Assembly (NCBI GenBank): GCA_002299865.1
Contig: DBNV01000116.1
Span: 7,824 to 20,964 of the forward strand
Length of the DNA stretch: 13,141 nt
Origin: Desulfonatronaceae bacterium UBA663
GTDB taxonomy: Bacteria; Desulfobacterota; Desulfovibrionia; Desulfovibrionales; Desulfonatronaceae
Reading direction: 5' to 3'
The notes under the pieces are model-generated. The model made no database searches. It had not been told where the DNA came from and saw nothing but the letters and a program-made list of their open reading frames with translations. This document shows, in pieces, positions 5,874 to 12,330 of this stretch (position 1 is the first letter of the stretch; the number at the start of each line of letters is the position of its first letter). Position numbers and translations under genes: made by a program.

Positions 5874-7574
5874 TTACAGGATCTTGAACTCGTGGACCTC
5901 GTTGGTCTTGGAGTCGATGACGTGTACGCCGCAGGCGATGCAGGGGTCGAAGGAATGCACCGTACGCAACAGTTCCACGGGCCGCTTGGGATCGGCGATA
6001 GGCGTATTGATCAGCGCCTCCTCCATCGGGCCCAGCTTGCCATTGGCACAGCGCGGCCCCAAGTTCCAGGTGGAAGGCACCACCAACTGGAAGTTCTCGA
6101 TCTTGCCGCCCTTGATCTTAATCCAGTGACTCAAAAAGCCGCGCGGGGCGTCGCAGAAGCCCACGCCCTCGGCCACGTCGGGCATCTCGTGGTTCTCAGC
6201 GAGCTTAGTGTCGCCCTTCTTCACGTTCTCCGCCAATTCGTCCAGCCACACCTCGGTCTTTTGGACGATGGTCAAGGCATGGATGCCCCGGGCCGCGGTC
6301 CGGCCCAGAGTGGAATGCAGGGCGTCCGCGCCCACGCCGAGATGATTCAGCACCAAATCCACGGCCGCCTTCACCTCGGGCTGACCCTTGGCATAGGCTA
6401 CCAGTACCTGAGCCAGCGGGCCCACTTCCATGGGCTCGTTGTAGTAGCGGGGGGCCTTCGACCAGGAGTAGCGCTCCTTGTCCTCCAGACCGGTGTACTT
6501 GGGCTCGGTCACGCCCTCGGAGGGATGCCGCGCCTCGGTGCCTTCGTACCAGCTGGCCGCAACGTGCTCATAGATGGCCGCGGGATTGAAATCCCTCACG
6601 CCGACCAGGTCGCGGTTCATGATCACGCCCTGGGGATACCAAAGTGAGTTGATGTCTTTTTCTACCTGGGGAAATTCCCCGCAGGCCAGGTAGTTCGTGC
6701 ATCCGCCGATGCCGGCCCAGTCCTTGTAGTAGGAGGCTACGGCCAGCAGGTCTGGGATGTAGACCTGTTCGATAAATTCACGGCTTTCCTTGTACAGGGA
6801 GCGGTATTCCTCGATGCGCTCGGGACGCAGGGCATCGTAGCAGGTCACGCCGCCGCTGATGGTGAACTGGGTGTGCGGAACCTTGCCGCCGAACACGGCC
6901 ATGGCTCGAGTAGCCTTGATCTGCAGACGCAGGGCCTCCAGGTAATGGGCAGTGGCGATCAGATTGACCTCCGGCGGCAGGTAGTAGGCCGGGTGCCCGC
7001 CCAGGAAGTAAGCGTTGGTGAAGATGCCCAGCTGCCCCTGGTTCACAAAGGCGGTCAGCCTGTCTTGCACGGCCTTCAAATCCTCGGCTTTGGTCGGACG
7101 GGGCGAGATGTTGCCTGCAATCCTGGCTGCCTTGACTGGGTCGGCCTGCAGGGCGCTGGTCACGTCTACCCAGTCCAGAGCATGCAGTACGTAGAAATGG
7201 ATCAAATGATCGGTAAACGTCTGGGTGGCCAACACCAGGTTCCGGATGATCCGGGCATTCTCGGGAATGTCGACGCCCACTGCGTCGTCCAAGCATCGGG
7301 TAGATGCCAGGGCATGTACGTAGGTACAGACACCGCAGGCGCGCTGCGTGAAGTGCTGCGCGTCCCTGGGATCACGGCCCTTGAGGATGGTCTCCAGGCC
7401 GCGATACAGCTGAGAGATGGACCAGGCGTTCTTGACCTTGCCGTTCTCCACTTCCACTTCCAAACGCAGATGACCTTCGATCCGGGTCATCGGATCGACC
7501 ACAATGGGACCGAAGTACGAACTCCTGGGCGTCACCGGAATCACCGGTGCGGCTTGGAACTGATGGCCTGACAT
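5874..7574 (-). CDS. hynA: Periplasmic [NiFe] hydrogenase, large subunit
   Basis: A 566-aa catalytic subunit that oxidises or produces H2 at a Ni-Fe centre. The four nickel/iron ligand cysteines are present: Cys80 and Cys83 in QRACGVCTYVH, and Cys545 and Cys548 in DPCIACGVH. The codon for Cys545 is TGC, so this is not the selenocysteine [NiFeSe] type. The motif DPMTRIEGHLRLEV (28-41) carries the conserved RIEGH. Fifteen residues follow His551 and form the extension removed by the maturation protease, giving a 551-aa mature chain. There is no own signal peptide; export should be by piggyback on the Tat signal of HynB. Ribosome site AAAGGAGA lies 8 nt upstream. It follows hynB by 59 nt. In some Desulfovibrio literature the A and B letters are swapped. 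Confidence 0.97.
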   Translation of the reverse strand: MSGHQFQAAPVIPVTPRSSYFGPIVVDPMTRIEGHLRLEVEVENGKVKNAWSISQLYRGLETILKGRDPRDAQHFTQRACGVCTYVHALASTRCLDDAVGVDIPENARIIRNLVLATQTFTDHLIHFYVLHALDWVDVTSALQADPVKAARIAGNISPRPTKAEDLKAVQDRLTAFVNQGQLGIFTNAYFLGGHPAYYLPPEVNLIATAHYLEALRLQIKATRAMAVFGGKVPHTQFTISGGVTCYDALRPERIEEYRSLYKESREFIEQVYIPDLLAVASYYKDWAGIGGCTNYLACGEFPQVEKDINSLWYPQGVIMNRDLVGVRDFNPAAIYEHVAASWYEGTEARHPSEGVTEPKYTGLEDKERYSWSKAPRYYNEPMEVGPLAQVLVAYAKGQPEVKAAVDLVLNHLGVGADALHSTLGRTAARGIHALTIVQKTEVWLDELAENVKKGDTKLAENHEMPDVAEGVGFCDAPRGFLSHWIKIKGGKIENFQLVVPSTWNLGPRCANGKLGPMEEALINTPIADPKRPVELLRTVHSFDPCIACGVHVIDSKTNEVHEFKIL

Positions 7575-7633
7575 ATATGATTCTCCTTTATTTTACTGAA
7601 TGAACGTCAAAACGTTAAAAAACACGGCCAAAA

Positions 7634-8596
7634 CTAGAAGATCCTCTCATAGAAGGGCTTCATCTTGTCCCAGAAATTGGGTTCGCTGCAACCAATGCAT
7701 GGGTGGCCGGCTTGCACGCACCAGTTGGTCTGGTTGTACTTGATCTTTGGACAGTTGTTGTCGACGAACATCCCCTTGCACCCAACCTCGAACAGACACC
7801 AGCCCTTCTTGGCTTCCTCGGAATCAAAGGACGGGGCGAGTTCGTAGTTGGAGAAGTGATGCCAGCGCTCGCACAAATCGTGCACGGACTCGCCGTAAAA
7901 CATCTTCGGACGGTTCAGGCCATCCAGCTCGGGCATGCCCTTGGTCAGCAGGTGAACCACCGTGCCCACGAAATTGTAGGGGTGCGGAGGACAGCCGGCA
8001 ATATTGATGGCCTGGGTCGGCAGACCCAAGTGCTTCATCAGCTCGTTCACGCCCATGGCCTGGGTCGGGTTCGGGGCTGCGGCCTGCACGCCGCCGAATG
8101 AGGCACAATCGCCGATAGCGATCACGGCCTGAGCCTTGGGCAGGTACTTCTTGGCCGTATCCAGCATGGTCTGGCCGCCGCTCATCCCGTAAATGCCGTT
8201 GTCCTTGACCGGAATGGCGCCTTCCGCCACCGCGATGTAGCCGTACGGAGAGGTCACGGCCTGCTCCAGGGCGGCTTTTGCCGCGTTGCCGGCAGCGGCC
8301 ATCAGGGTCTTCATAAAATCCAGGGAGATCGTATCCAGAATCAGTTCGTCGATGTACGGGTTGACCGTACGGACCACGGCCATAGTGCAGCCGGTACATT
8401 CCGCGAAGTGGAAATAGACAACCGACGGCCGCCGCGGATCGGTCAAGGCTGCCTCCACCTGCTTGGCGAACGACGCCTCCATGCCCATTACCGCCGCCAC
8501 TGCGGCACAAAACTTCATGAAGTCGCGGCGACTTACGCCTTGACTCGCGAGCCGTTCCATGGCTCCTTCTCTAGCCAAGCCTAAACTGAACTTCAT
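7634..8596 (-). CDS. hynB: Periplasmic [NiFe] hydrogenase, small subunit (Tat-exported)
   Basis: A 320-aa electron-transfer subunit. The N-terminus carries a Tat signal SRRDFMK (22-28) with hydrophobic stretch and cleavage near residue 50. Proximal cluster ligands are Cys67, Cys70, Cys164 and Cys202 (ECTGC, GDCASFGG, GCPPHP). Distal cluster ligands are His239, Cys242, Cys267 and Cys273. The medial cluster region has Cys282, Cys300 and Cys303, plus Cys293 in NWCVQAGHPC. Standard [NiFe] enzymes have Pro at that last position (Pro238 in D. fructosovorans) and a [3Fe-4S] cluster; Cys predicts [4Fe-4S]. No C-terminal membrane anchor, so the enzyme is soluble, presumably passing electrons to cytochrome c3. 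The ATG at 8596 has GGAGGTG just upstream; the frame is open for 44 more codons, but those lack a ribosome site. Confidence 0.96.
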   Translation of the reverse strand: MKFSLGLAREGAMERLASQGVSRRDFMKFCAAVAAVMGMEASFAKQVEAALTDPRRPSVVYFHFAECTGCTMAVVRTVNPYIDELILDTISLDFMKTLMAAAGNAAKAALEQAVTSPYGYIAVAEGAIPVKDNGIYGMSGGQTMLDTAKKYLPKAQAVIAIGDCASFGGVQAAAPNPTQAMGVNELMKHLGLPTQAINIAGCPPHPYNFVGTVVHLLTKGMPELDGLNRPKMFYGESVHDLCERWHHFSNYELAPSFDSEEAKKGWCLFEVGCKGMFVDNNCPKIKYNQTNWCVQAGHPCIGCSEPNFWDKMKPFYERIF

Positions 8597-8621
8597 AACC
8601 CACCTCCGTCTAGATGGTTGC

Positions 8622-8637
8622 TTAAGATATATCTTAA
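8622..8637. promoter_or_regulatory. Perfect 16-bp palindrome, candidate operator of hyn operon
   Basis: TTAAGATATATCTTAA is its own reverse complement and lies 26 nt upstream of the hynB start codon, just ahead of the ribosome site. Its form suits a dimeric repressor, but I cannot assign the regulator. It could also simply be an AT-rich leader hairpin. Confidence 0.45.
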
Positions 8638-8724
8638 AACTCTCATCCCGCGATGTGAAGATCCTCATCTTTTGGGCACGGTGAACCGCTCGTCTGCGGC
8701 CCACCGGCAAGAAAAAAACCTCAA

Positions 8725-8747
8725 GCAAAGAAAAAAACTTTCTTTGC
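8725..8747. repeat. Inverted repeat upstream of hynB
   Basis: GCAAAGAAA (8725-8733) and TTTCTTTGC (8739-8747) are exact inverted copies around a 5-nt spacer. Function unknown; a protein-binding site or leader hairpin are both possible. A weak sigma-54-like GG-N10-GC (8707-8720, minus strand) adjoins it but matches consensus only partly. Confidence 0.45.
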
Positions 8748-8813
8748 GCAGGAAATGCATTGATGAAACTAATAAGGCTGCTGCAAAAAGTCGCTCCATG
8801 CCGGAATCAGTCC

Positions 8814-8905
8814 TGCCGGCGCAAGCCGGCATTCAGCGTTGTAATCCTGCCTGTCGGTAGACAGGCGGTTGGGAAAGGAACACCTCTGCCTGGCAGCAGA
8901 CAGGC
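8814..8905. repeat. REP-like cluster: three short hairpins, two in tandem
   Basis: Hairpin 1 is TGCCGGC-GCAA-GCCGGCA (8814-8831). Hairpin 2 is GCCTGTC-GGTA-GACAGGC (8849-8866). Hairpin 3 is GCCTG-8 nt-CAGGC (8888-8905). The last two belong to units of about 33 nt repeated with a 39-nt period: each reads TGCCTG, a variable 6 nt, GACAGGCGG, one base, TGGGAAA. They resemble intergenic repetitive palindromes rather than terminators, as no T run follows in either direction. Confidence 0.65.
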
Positions 8906-8970
8906 GGCTGGGAAAAAATCTTCCGTCCACAATGGAAATATGACTTTTTAGCGCATGCGCAGTGACCTCA

Positions 8971-8998
8971 CAAATACTAAAAAACAAAGAACTGTCAA
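8971..8998 (-). promoter_or_regulatory. Weak sigma-70 promoter candidate, far upstream of hynB
   Basis: On the minus strand TTGACA (8993-8998) is followed after 16 nt by TATTTG (8971-8976), a poor -10. Upstream is an AT-rich stretch with A and T runs resembling an UP element. If used it would give hynB a leader of about 370 nt containing the REP-like hairpins. Confidence 0.3.
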
Positions 8999-9322
8999 TA
9001 ATTTCGTAATATCAGCGGTTCAATAGTAATCTAAAAAAGTATCTAAATTTAAAATACGTAGCACTATTGCAAAATATAAAAAAATGCCTTTTCTTTTCAA
9101 GATGTTATAGAATTGCGCTGGGAACAACAACCCAAAAATCAGCCACAGAAAGATGTCCTTCCTGCACCTGTTTTTTCCAACGACACAATTCCTAGCGCAC
9201 GGCAGGTGCCGGAACGGTTGCCTGGACGCCCTGCATCAGGAAGGAAATGACCTGCTATTGAATTGAGAAATACAAAGGGAGCCCGCGAGACGGCAACCAT
9301 GCCGGGCTCATATGCTCTTGCG

Positions 9323-9366
9323 AAAAAATCCGCTGTCGCCATGATGCGACAAAGCGAAACAGCGGA
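9323..9366 (-). terminator. Intrinsic terminator downstream of roo
   Basis: On the minus strand TCCGCTGT (9359-9366) pairs with ACAGCGGA (9329-9336), with a further short CGC/GCG pairing inside, and is followed by TTTTTT (9323-9328). It lies 120 nt after the roo stop codon and closes the oxygen-defence operon. Confidence 0.85.
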
Positions 9367-9418
9367 CCTCTTTATTAGAGGAGAGGAAGATTGATGGCAG
9401 TGAGCACAGGGAGGCTTG

Positions 9419-9484
9419 CCGGATTCGGTCGATCAGTCGACGGACAAGAGGCCGGTTCAGGAAGCCCCCTGTGAACGAATCCGG
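9419..9484. repeat. Inverted repeat and dispersed-repeat copy at the roo 3' end
   Basis: CCGGATTCG (9419-9427) and CGAATCCGG (9476-9484) are exact inverted copies flanking 48 nt, immediately after the roo stop codon. Inside, 9438-9454 is a 17-mer found again, in the opposite orientation, at 4980-4996 upstream of rplM, where it also adjoins a CGAATCCGG. Confidence 0.6.
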
Positions 9485-9486
9485 AT

Positions 9487-10698
9487 TTATTGTGTCGTCC
9501 CCGGCACCCGGGCAATGATCTCCCGGGCAATGCCACGCCCGAACTCCACGCACCCGGCGATGTCCTGGCTTGTGGGAACGTGCTTGACGCGCATGCCGTC
9601 CGCGACAATATCCACCTTGGCCGACTGAAGGATTGCGGTGATCTGTTTGACCGCCTCGCCGCTCCAACCGTAAGAGCCGAAAGCGGCGCCGATTTTGCCC
9701 TGGGGCTTGAGACCCTTCATGTACGTCAGCATATTCGCCACCAGGGGCAACATGCCGTTGTTGTGGGTCGCTGAGCCGAACAGCACGGCCTGGGCGTCCA
9801 TGATCTCCGGCATGACGTCGCTGTGGTGCACGCTTTTCAAGTGCATGACCCGCGTGAGGATGCCTTCGGCCACCAGTCCCTCGGCAATGGCCTTGGCCAT
9901 GCGCTCAGTGCTTTTCCACATGGTGTCGTAGACAATGACGGCCTTGCGGGTCGGAATCTGCCTGCTCCACTCATCATATTTGGCCACAATCTCCCCCACA
10001 TGACTGCGCCAGATGAACCCGTGGTCCGGAGCGATCATGTCGATGTCCCAGCCCAGTTCCCCGATCTTGGCCAGCAGTTTCTGCACCAAGGGGGAAAAAG
10101 GCAGGATGATGTTGGCGTAGTAGCCGGCGGCCAGTTCCAGAAGCACGCGCAAGTCCACCTGATCGTCGAAGCGCTCGCCGGCGGCCCAGTTCTGGCCGAA
10201 TGCATCGCTGGAAATGAGCAGCTTGTCCTGCAGCAGATAGGAGAACATGCTGTCCGGCCAGTGCAACATCCTGGTTTCCAAAAAATGCACCGTCCTCTGT
10301 CCCAGGCTCAGGGTCGCCCCGCTGGGCACGACCTCATAGGGCCAGTCTTCACGGTGATAATGGGCAAGCAAGGCTTGCTTGCCCGCCGGCGAACAAAAAA
10401 TCTTCTCCGGCTTGACCAGTTCCACCAGCCGGGGCAGGGCCCCGGAGTGGTCCGGCTCCACGTGGTTCACCACCAGATAATCAATGTCCTCGAGGGCCAC
10501 GACGCCTCGCAGGCACTCCAGGAACCCTTCGGTGTGAGACGCGGACACCGAGTCGAACAACGCGGTTTTCTCATCCTGTACCAGATAGGCGTTGTACGTG
10601 GTTCCCCGCCTGGCCAGGGAATAGCCGTGAAAATTGCGTAGATTCCAATCCACGGCGCCAACCCAGAAAATATCTTTCTTGATTTCAACAGGCTTCAT
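9487..10698 (-). CDS. roo: Rubredoxin:oxygen oxidoreductase (flavodiiron protein)
   Basis: A 403-aa cytoplasmic enzyme that reduces O2 to water (and in some homologues NO to N2O) with electrons from rubredoxin. The metallo-beta-lactamase-like domain (1-250) has the diiron ligands His79, Glu81 and Asp83 (HVEPDH), His146 (LHWPDS), Asp165 (SSDAFG) and His226 (APDHG); these numbers agree with D. gigas ROO as I recall it. A flavodoxin-like FMN domain follows (about 253-400), with phosphate loop YDTMWKSTERM (257-267) and GSYGWSGEA. The ATG at 10698 has TGGGAG 6 nt upstream; an in-frame start at 10731 would lie in the terminator hairpin before it. It is last in the perR-to-roo series, 65 nt after a rubredoxin gene, with an intrinsic terminator in between. 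Confidence 0.96.
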   Translation of the reverse strand: MKPVEIKKDIFWVGAVDWNLRNFHGYSLARRGTTYNAYLVQDEKTALFDSVSASHTEGFLECLRGVVALEDIDYLVVNHVEPDHSGALPRLVELVKPEKIFCSPAGKQALLAHYHREDWPYEVVPSGATLSLGQRTVHFLETRMLHWPDSMFSYLLQDKLLISSDAFGQNWAAGERFDDQVDLRVLLELAAGYYANIILPFSPLVQKLLAKIGELGWDIDMIAPDHGFIWRSHVGEIVAKYDEWSRQIPTRKAVIVYDTMWKSTERMAKAIAEGLVAEGILTRVMHLKSVHHSDVMPEIMDAQAVLFGSATHNNGMLPLVANMLTYMKGLKPQGKIGAAFGSYGWSGEAVKQITAILQSAKVDIVADGMRVKHVPTSQDIAGCVEFGRGIAREIIARVPGTTQ

Positions 10699-10713
10699 CC
10701 AAAACTCCCAAAT

Positions 10714-10744
10714 AAAAAAGCCCTTCCTCAAAGATCGGAAGGGC
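10714..10744 (-). terminator. Intrinsic terminator between rub and roo
   Basis: On the minus strand GCCCTTCC (10737-10744) pairs perfectly with GGAAGGGC (10720-10727) across a 9-nt loop, then TTTTTT (10714-10719). It begins 20 nt after the rub stop and ends just 6 nt before the roo ribosome site, so roo expression from upstream promoters must depend on read-through. Confidence 0.85.
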
Positions 10745-10763
10745 CCGGCTTGTTTCGTTGTTT

Positions 10764-10922
10764 CTAACTCTCCGGCTCAAAATTATCCTTGGAGGCGCCG
10801 CAAACCGGACAAACCCAATCCGCGGACAAATCGTCGAAGGCCGTGCCCGGGTTGATGCCGCTGTCCGGGTCGCCCTCGGACGGGTCATACACGTAGCCAC
10901 AGATGCTGCAGACGTAACGCAT
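10764..10922 (-). CDS. rub: Rubredoxin (classic CX2C type)
   Basis: A 52-aa iron protein, standard rubredoxin length, that donates single electrons in the cytoplasm. Two knuckles hold the Fe(Cys)4 site: YVCSICGYVYDP (Cys5, Cys8) and WVCPVCGASKDNFEP (Cys38, Cys41). The conserved PGTAFDDLSADW links them. Start chosen at the ATG at 10922 because AAGGAG lies 6 nt upstream; the frame continues upstream without another good site. It lies directly before roo, and rubredoxin is the known electron donor of Roo in Desulfovibrio, so that pairing is expected. It may also serve desulfoferrodoxin and rubrerythrin. Confidence 0.96.
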   Translation of the reverse strand: MRYVCSICGYVYDPSEGDPDSGINPGTAFDDLSADWVCPVCGASKDNFEPES

Positions 10923-10969
10923 GATGAACTCCTTCTGGCTGAATTGATGTCGAAAAACAGCGCTCGGAC

Positions 10970-11170
10970 TTAAACTTGCCCGGAATGGGGAGCAACCGGT
11001 GAACAAAATGCCTTCTTGCCCGCTCCGCAAACCGGACACTTCCAGTCCTTATGCAAGTCCCCGAAGGCGGTTCCGACGGGGATTTTCTTGCGCTTGTCTC
11101 CCCTGTCCGGATTATAGACATATCCACAGTTCGTGGTCTGACATTGCCACATTTCCTCAGGTCTGGCCAT
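10970..11170 (-). CDS. Rubredoxin-2 type protein (CX4C first knuckle)
   Basis: A 66-aa rubredoxin with an unusual first knuckle: CQTTNC (Cys10, Cys15) has four residues between the iron ligands instead of two. The second knuckle is ordinary, WKCPVCGAGKKAF (Cys45, Cys48), and an extra Cys56 follows. A similar CX4C rubredoxin (Rd-2) was described from Desulfovibrio desulfuricans, from memory. The loop between knuckles is lysine/arginine rich (RGDKRKK), unlike the acidic loop of the neighbouring rubredoxin, suggesting a different partner. ATG at 11170 is chosen for AAGGAG 6 nt upstream, rather than an in-frame start 16 codons earlier. It sits between rbo (51-nt gap) and rub (47-nt gap). Confidence 0.92.
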   Translation of the reverse strand: MARPEEMWQCQTTNCGYVYNPDRGDKRKKIPVGTAFGDLHKDWKCPVCGAGKKAFCSPVAPHSGQV

Positions 11171-11221
11171 ACAATGCTCCTTGCAGGACGAACATCCGAT
11201 GTCGCCCGGGGATGGCACCGC

Positions 11222-11596
11222 TTACGCTTTCCAAAGGCCGTGGATATTGCAATACTCTCGGACGACCATGTTCCCGGCCCGGACACAAAATTCCGCCACG
11301 GGCGGATCGCCGGGCTTAAGAAACTGCTTGAAGGACTTGCCGTCGGCAATGACCTCGATCCATTCAATATAATGCTTCGCTTCCATGGGGTGCAGCGTAC
11401 TGCCGACTGTGACCTTGATTCCCTGGGCGGTTTTTTCCACCACGGGCACATGCTTTTCCTTGGACGCATCCACGGTGTTCTCCACCATCAGGTTCATGGG
11501 CTGACCGCAGCAAACCAACTCCCCCACGCCGCCATGCAGCACCTCGACGATATTGCCGCACAAGTCACATTTGTACACTTCATGCTGTTGGGCCAT
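11222..11596 (-). CDS. rbo: Desulfoferrodoxin (2Fe superoxide reductase)
   Basis: A 124-aa cytoplasmic enzyme that reduces superoxide to hydrogen peroxide without making O2. The N-terminal desulforedoxin-like centre I has Cys10, Cys13, Cys29 and Cys30 (YKCDLCG, LVCCGQPM). The catalytic centre II has His49, His69, His75, Cys116 and His119 (KEKHVPVV, STLHPMEAKHY, EYCNIHGLW), with Glu47 and Lys48 of the conserved EKH motif. All iron ligands are intact. The ATG at 11596 has AAGGAG 7 nt upstream; a GTG two codons earlier is less well spaced. Its product, peroxide, is the substrate of the rubrerythrin encoded just upstream, and rubredoxin genes follow. Also called dfx or sor. Confidence 0.97.
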   Translation of the reverse strand: MAQQHEVYKCDLCGNIVEVLHGGVGELVCCGQPMNLMVENTVDASKEKHVPVVEKTAQGIKVTVGSTLHPMEAKHYIEWIEVIADGKSFKQFLKPGDPPVAEFCVRAGNMVVREYCNIHGLWKA

Positions 11597-11733
11597 AATC
11601 ACACTCCTTGCAAAAAGGTTTCGCGACTATTGAATCGCGGTTTACCTAGTCGGGCCTCACGAGTCAAACATCGCCCGCATCCGCAAAGTCTTTTGGCTTT
11701 GCGTAGGCAACCGGACGAGTGCCGGGACAATGC
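11597..11733. other. rbr-rbo intergenic gap with two hairpins
   Basis: The 137-nt gap holds CGCAAAG/CTTTGCG (11682-11688 with 11697-11703), about 30 nt after the rbr stop, which extends to 9 pairs with one wobble, and a shorter CGCGA/TCGCG (11622-11639) near the rbo ribosome site. Neither has a T run in the minus direction. A TTGACT with a poor -10 exists on the minus strand, so a separate rbo promoter is possible but unproven. Confidence 0.4.
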
Positions 11734-12309
11734 CTACCAATTCTCGCCCAGCAGTTCGAAATGGGCCTGGGGATGGATGCAGGCCGGACATTTTTCCGGG
11801 GCCTGCGCGCTGCTGTGCACATAGCCGCAATTACGGCAGCGCCACGTCACCGGGGCGTCCCGCTTGAAAACCTTGTCGGCCTTGATGTTCGCCGCCAGCT
11901 CCCGGTACTGCTTCTCATGCTGCCGCTCGGCCACGGCAATGGCCTCCATGGCCTGGGCGACCTCCTCAAAACCTTCCTCTCGGGCCACCTTGGCGTAATC
12001 CGGATACATCCGCGTCTGCTCGTAATTCTCGCCGGCTGCGGCCTCAAGCAGATTCTCGCAGGTGGAGCCGATCACCCCCGCGGGGAAGGATGCCGTGATC
12101 TCCACCTCGCCTCCCTCCAAAAACTTGAACAGCCGCTTGGCATGTTCCTTCTCCTGGTTAGCCGTCTCCTCGAAAACGTGGACGATCTGCTCAAAACCGT
12201 CCTTCTTGGCCTGTTTGGCAAAGTAGGTGTACCGATTCCGGGCCTGAGACTCGCCGGCAAACGCGGTCAAGATGTTCTTTTCGGTCCGGCTTCCTTTCAA
12301 CGTGCTCAT
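11734..12309 (-). CDS. rbr: Rubrerythrin
   Basis: A 191-aa NADH-linked (via rubredoxin) peroxidase that reduces H2O2 to water in the cytoplasm; the length matches D. vulgaris rubrerythrin. The ferritin-like diiron domain has Glu20, Glu53, His56, Glu94, Glu97, Glu128 and His131 (FAGESQARNRY, ANQEKEHAKR, GENYEQTRMY, AVAERQHEKQY). A C-terminal rubredoxin-like domain has Cys158, Cys161, Cys174 and Cys177 (WRCRNCGYVH, EKCPACIHPQAHF). ATG at 12309 is supported by AGGAGG 7 nt upstream, better than the adjacent GTG. It starts 21 nt after the perR stop codon and is almost certainly co-transcribed with it. Confidence 0.97.
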   Translation of the reverse strand: MSTLKGSRTEKNILTAFAGESQARNRYTYFAKQAKKDGFEQIVHVFEETANQEKEHAKRLFKFLEGGEVEITASFPAGVIGSTCENLLEAAAGENYEQTRMYPDYAKVAREEGFEEVAQAMEAIAVAERQHEKQYRELAANIKADKVFKRDAPVTWRCRNCGYVHSSAQAPEKCPACIHPQAHFELLGENW

Positions 12310-12330
12310 CACGATACCTCCTGGCTTGAT

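Larger units (their letters stand above)
8597..9486. other. 890-bp gene-free region upstream of hynB
   Basis: No convincing gene on either strand. From hynB outward it holds: a 16-bp perfect palindrome (8622-8637), an A/T-rich inverted repeat (8725-8747), three GC-rich hairpins of REP type (8814-8905), the palindrome GCGCATGCGC (8951-8960), a TTGACA promoter candidate (8971-8998), an AT-rich block with A and T runs (about 8970-9110), the terminator downstream of roo (9323-9366) and an inverted repeat at the roo stop codon (9419-9484). A 67-codon minus frame starting at 9342 begins inside the terminator hairpin and is not believed. Confidence 0.6.

Noticed and set aside
5874..7574. [NiFeSe] hydrogenase with selenocysteine
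   Set aside because: The relevant codon in DPCIACGVH is TGC rather than TGA, and the frame is continuous without an internal stop.
8707..8720. Sigma-54 promoter for hynB (GG-N10-GC on the minus strand)
   Set aside because: Only the core GG and TTGC agree; the TGGCAC half is otherwise poor and the spacer is a T run, so it may be chance.
8814..8920. CRISPR array
   Set aside because: Only two similar units with 39-nt period, each internally palindromic and with almost no spacer; this is a tandem hairpin repeat.
9139..9342. 67-codon minus-strand frame downstream of roo
   Set aside because: Its start lies within the loop and stem of the roo terminator, it lacks a ribosome site and shows no known motif.
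11597..11680. Separate sigma-70 promoter for rbo
   Set aside because: A TTGACT is present but the -10 at the right distance matches only 3 of 6; not enough to list as a promoter.
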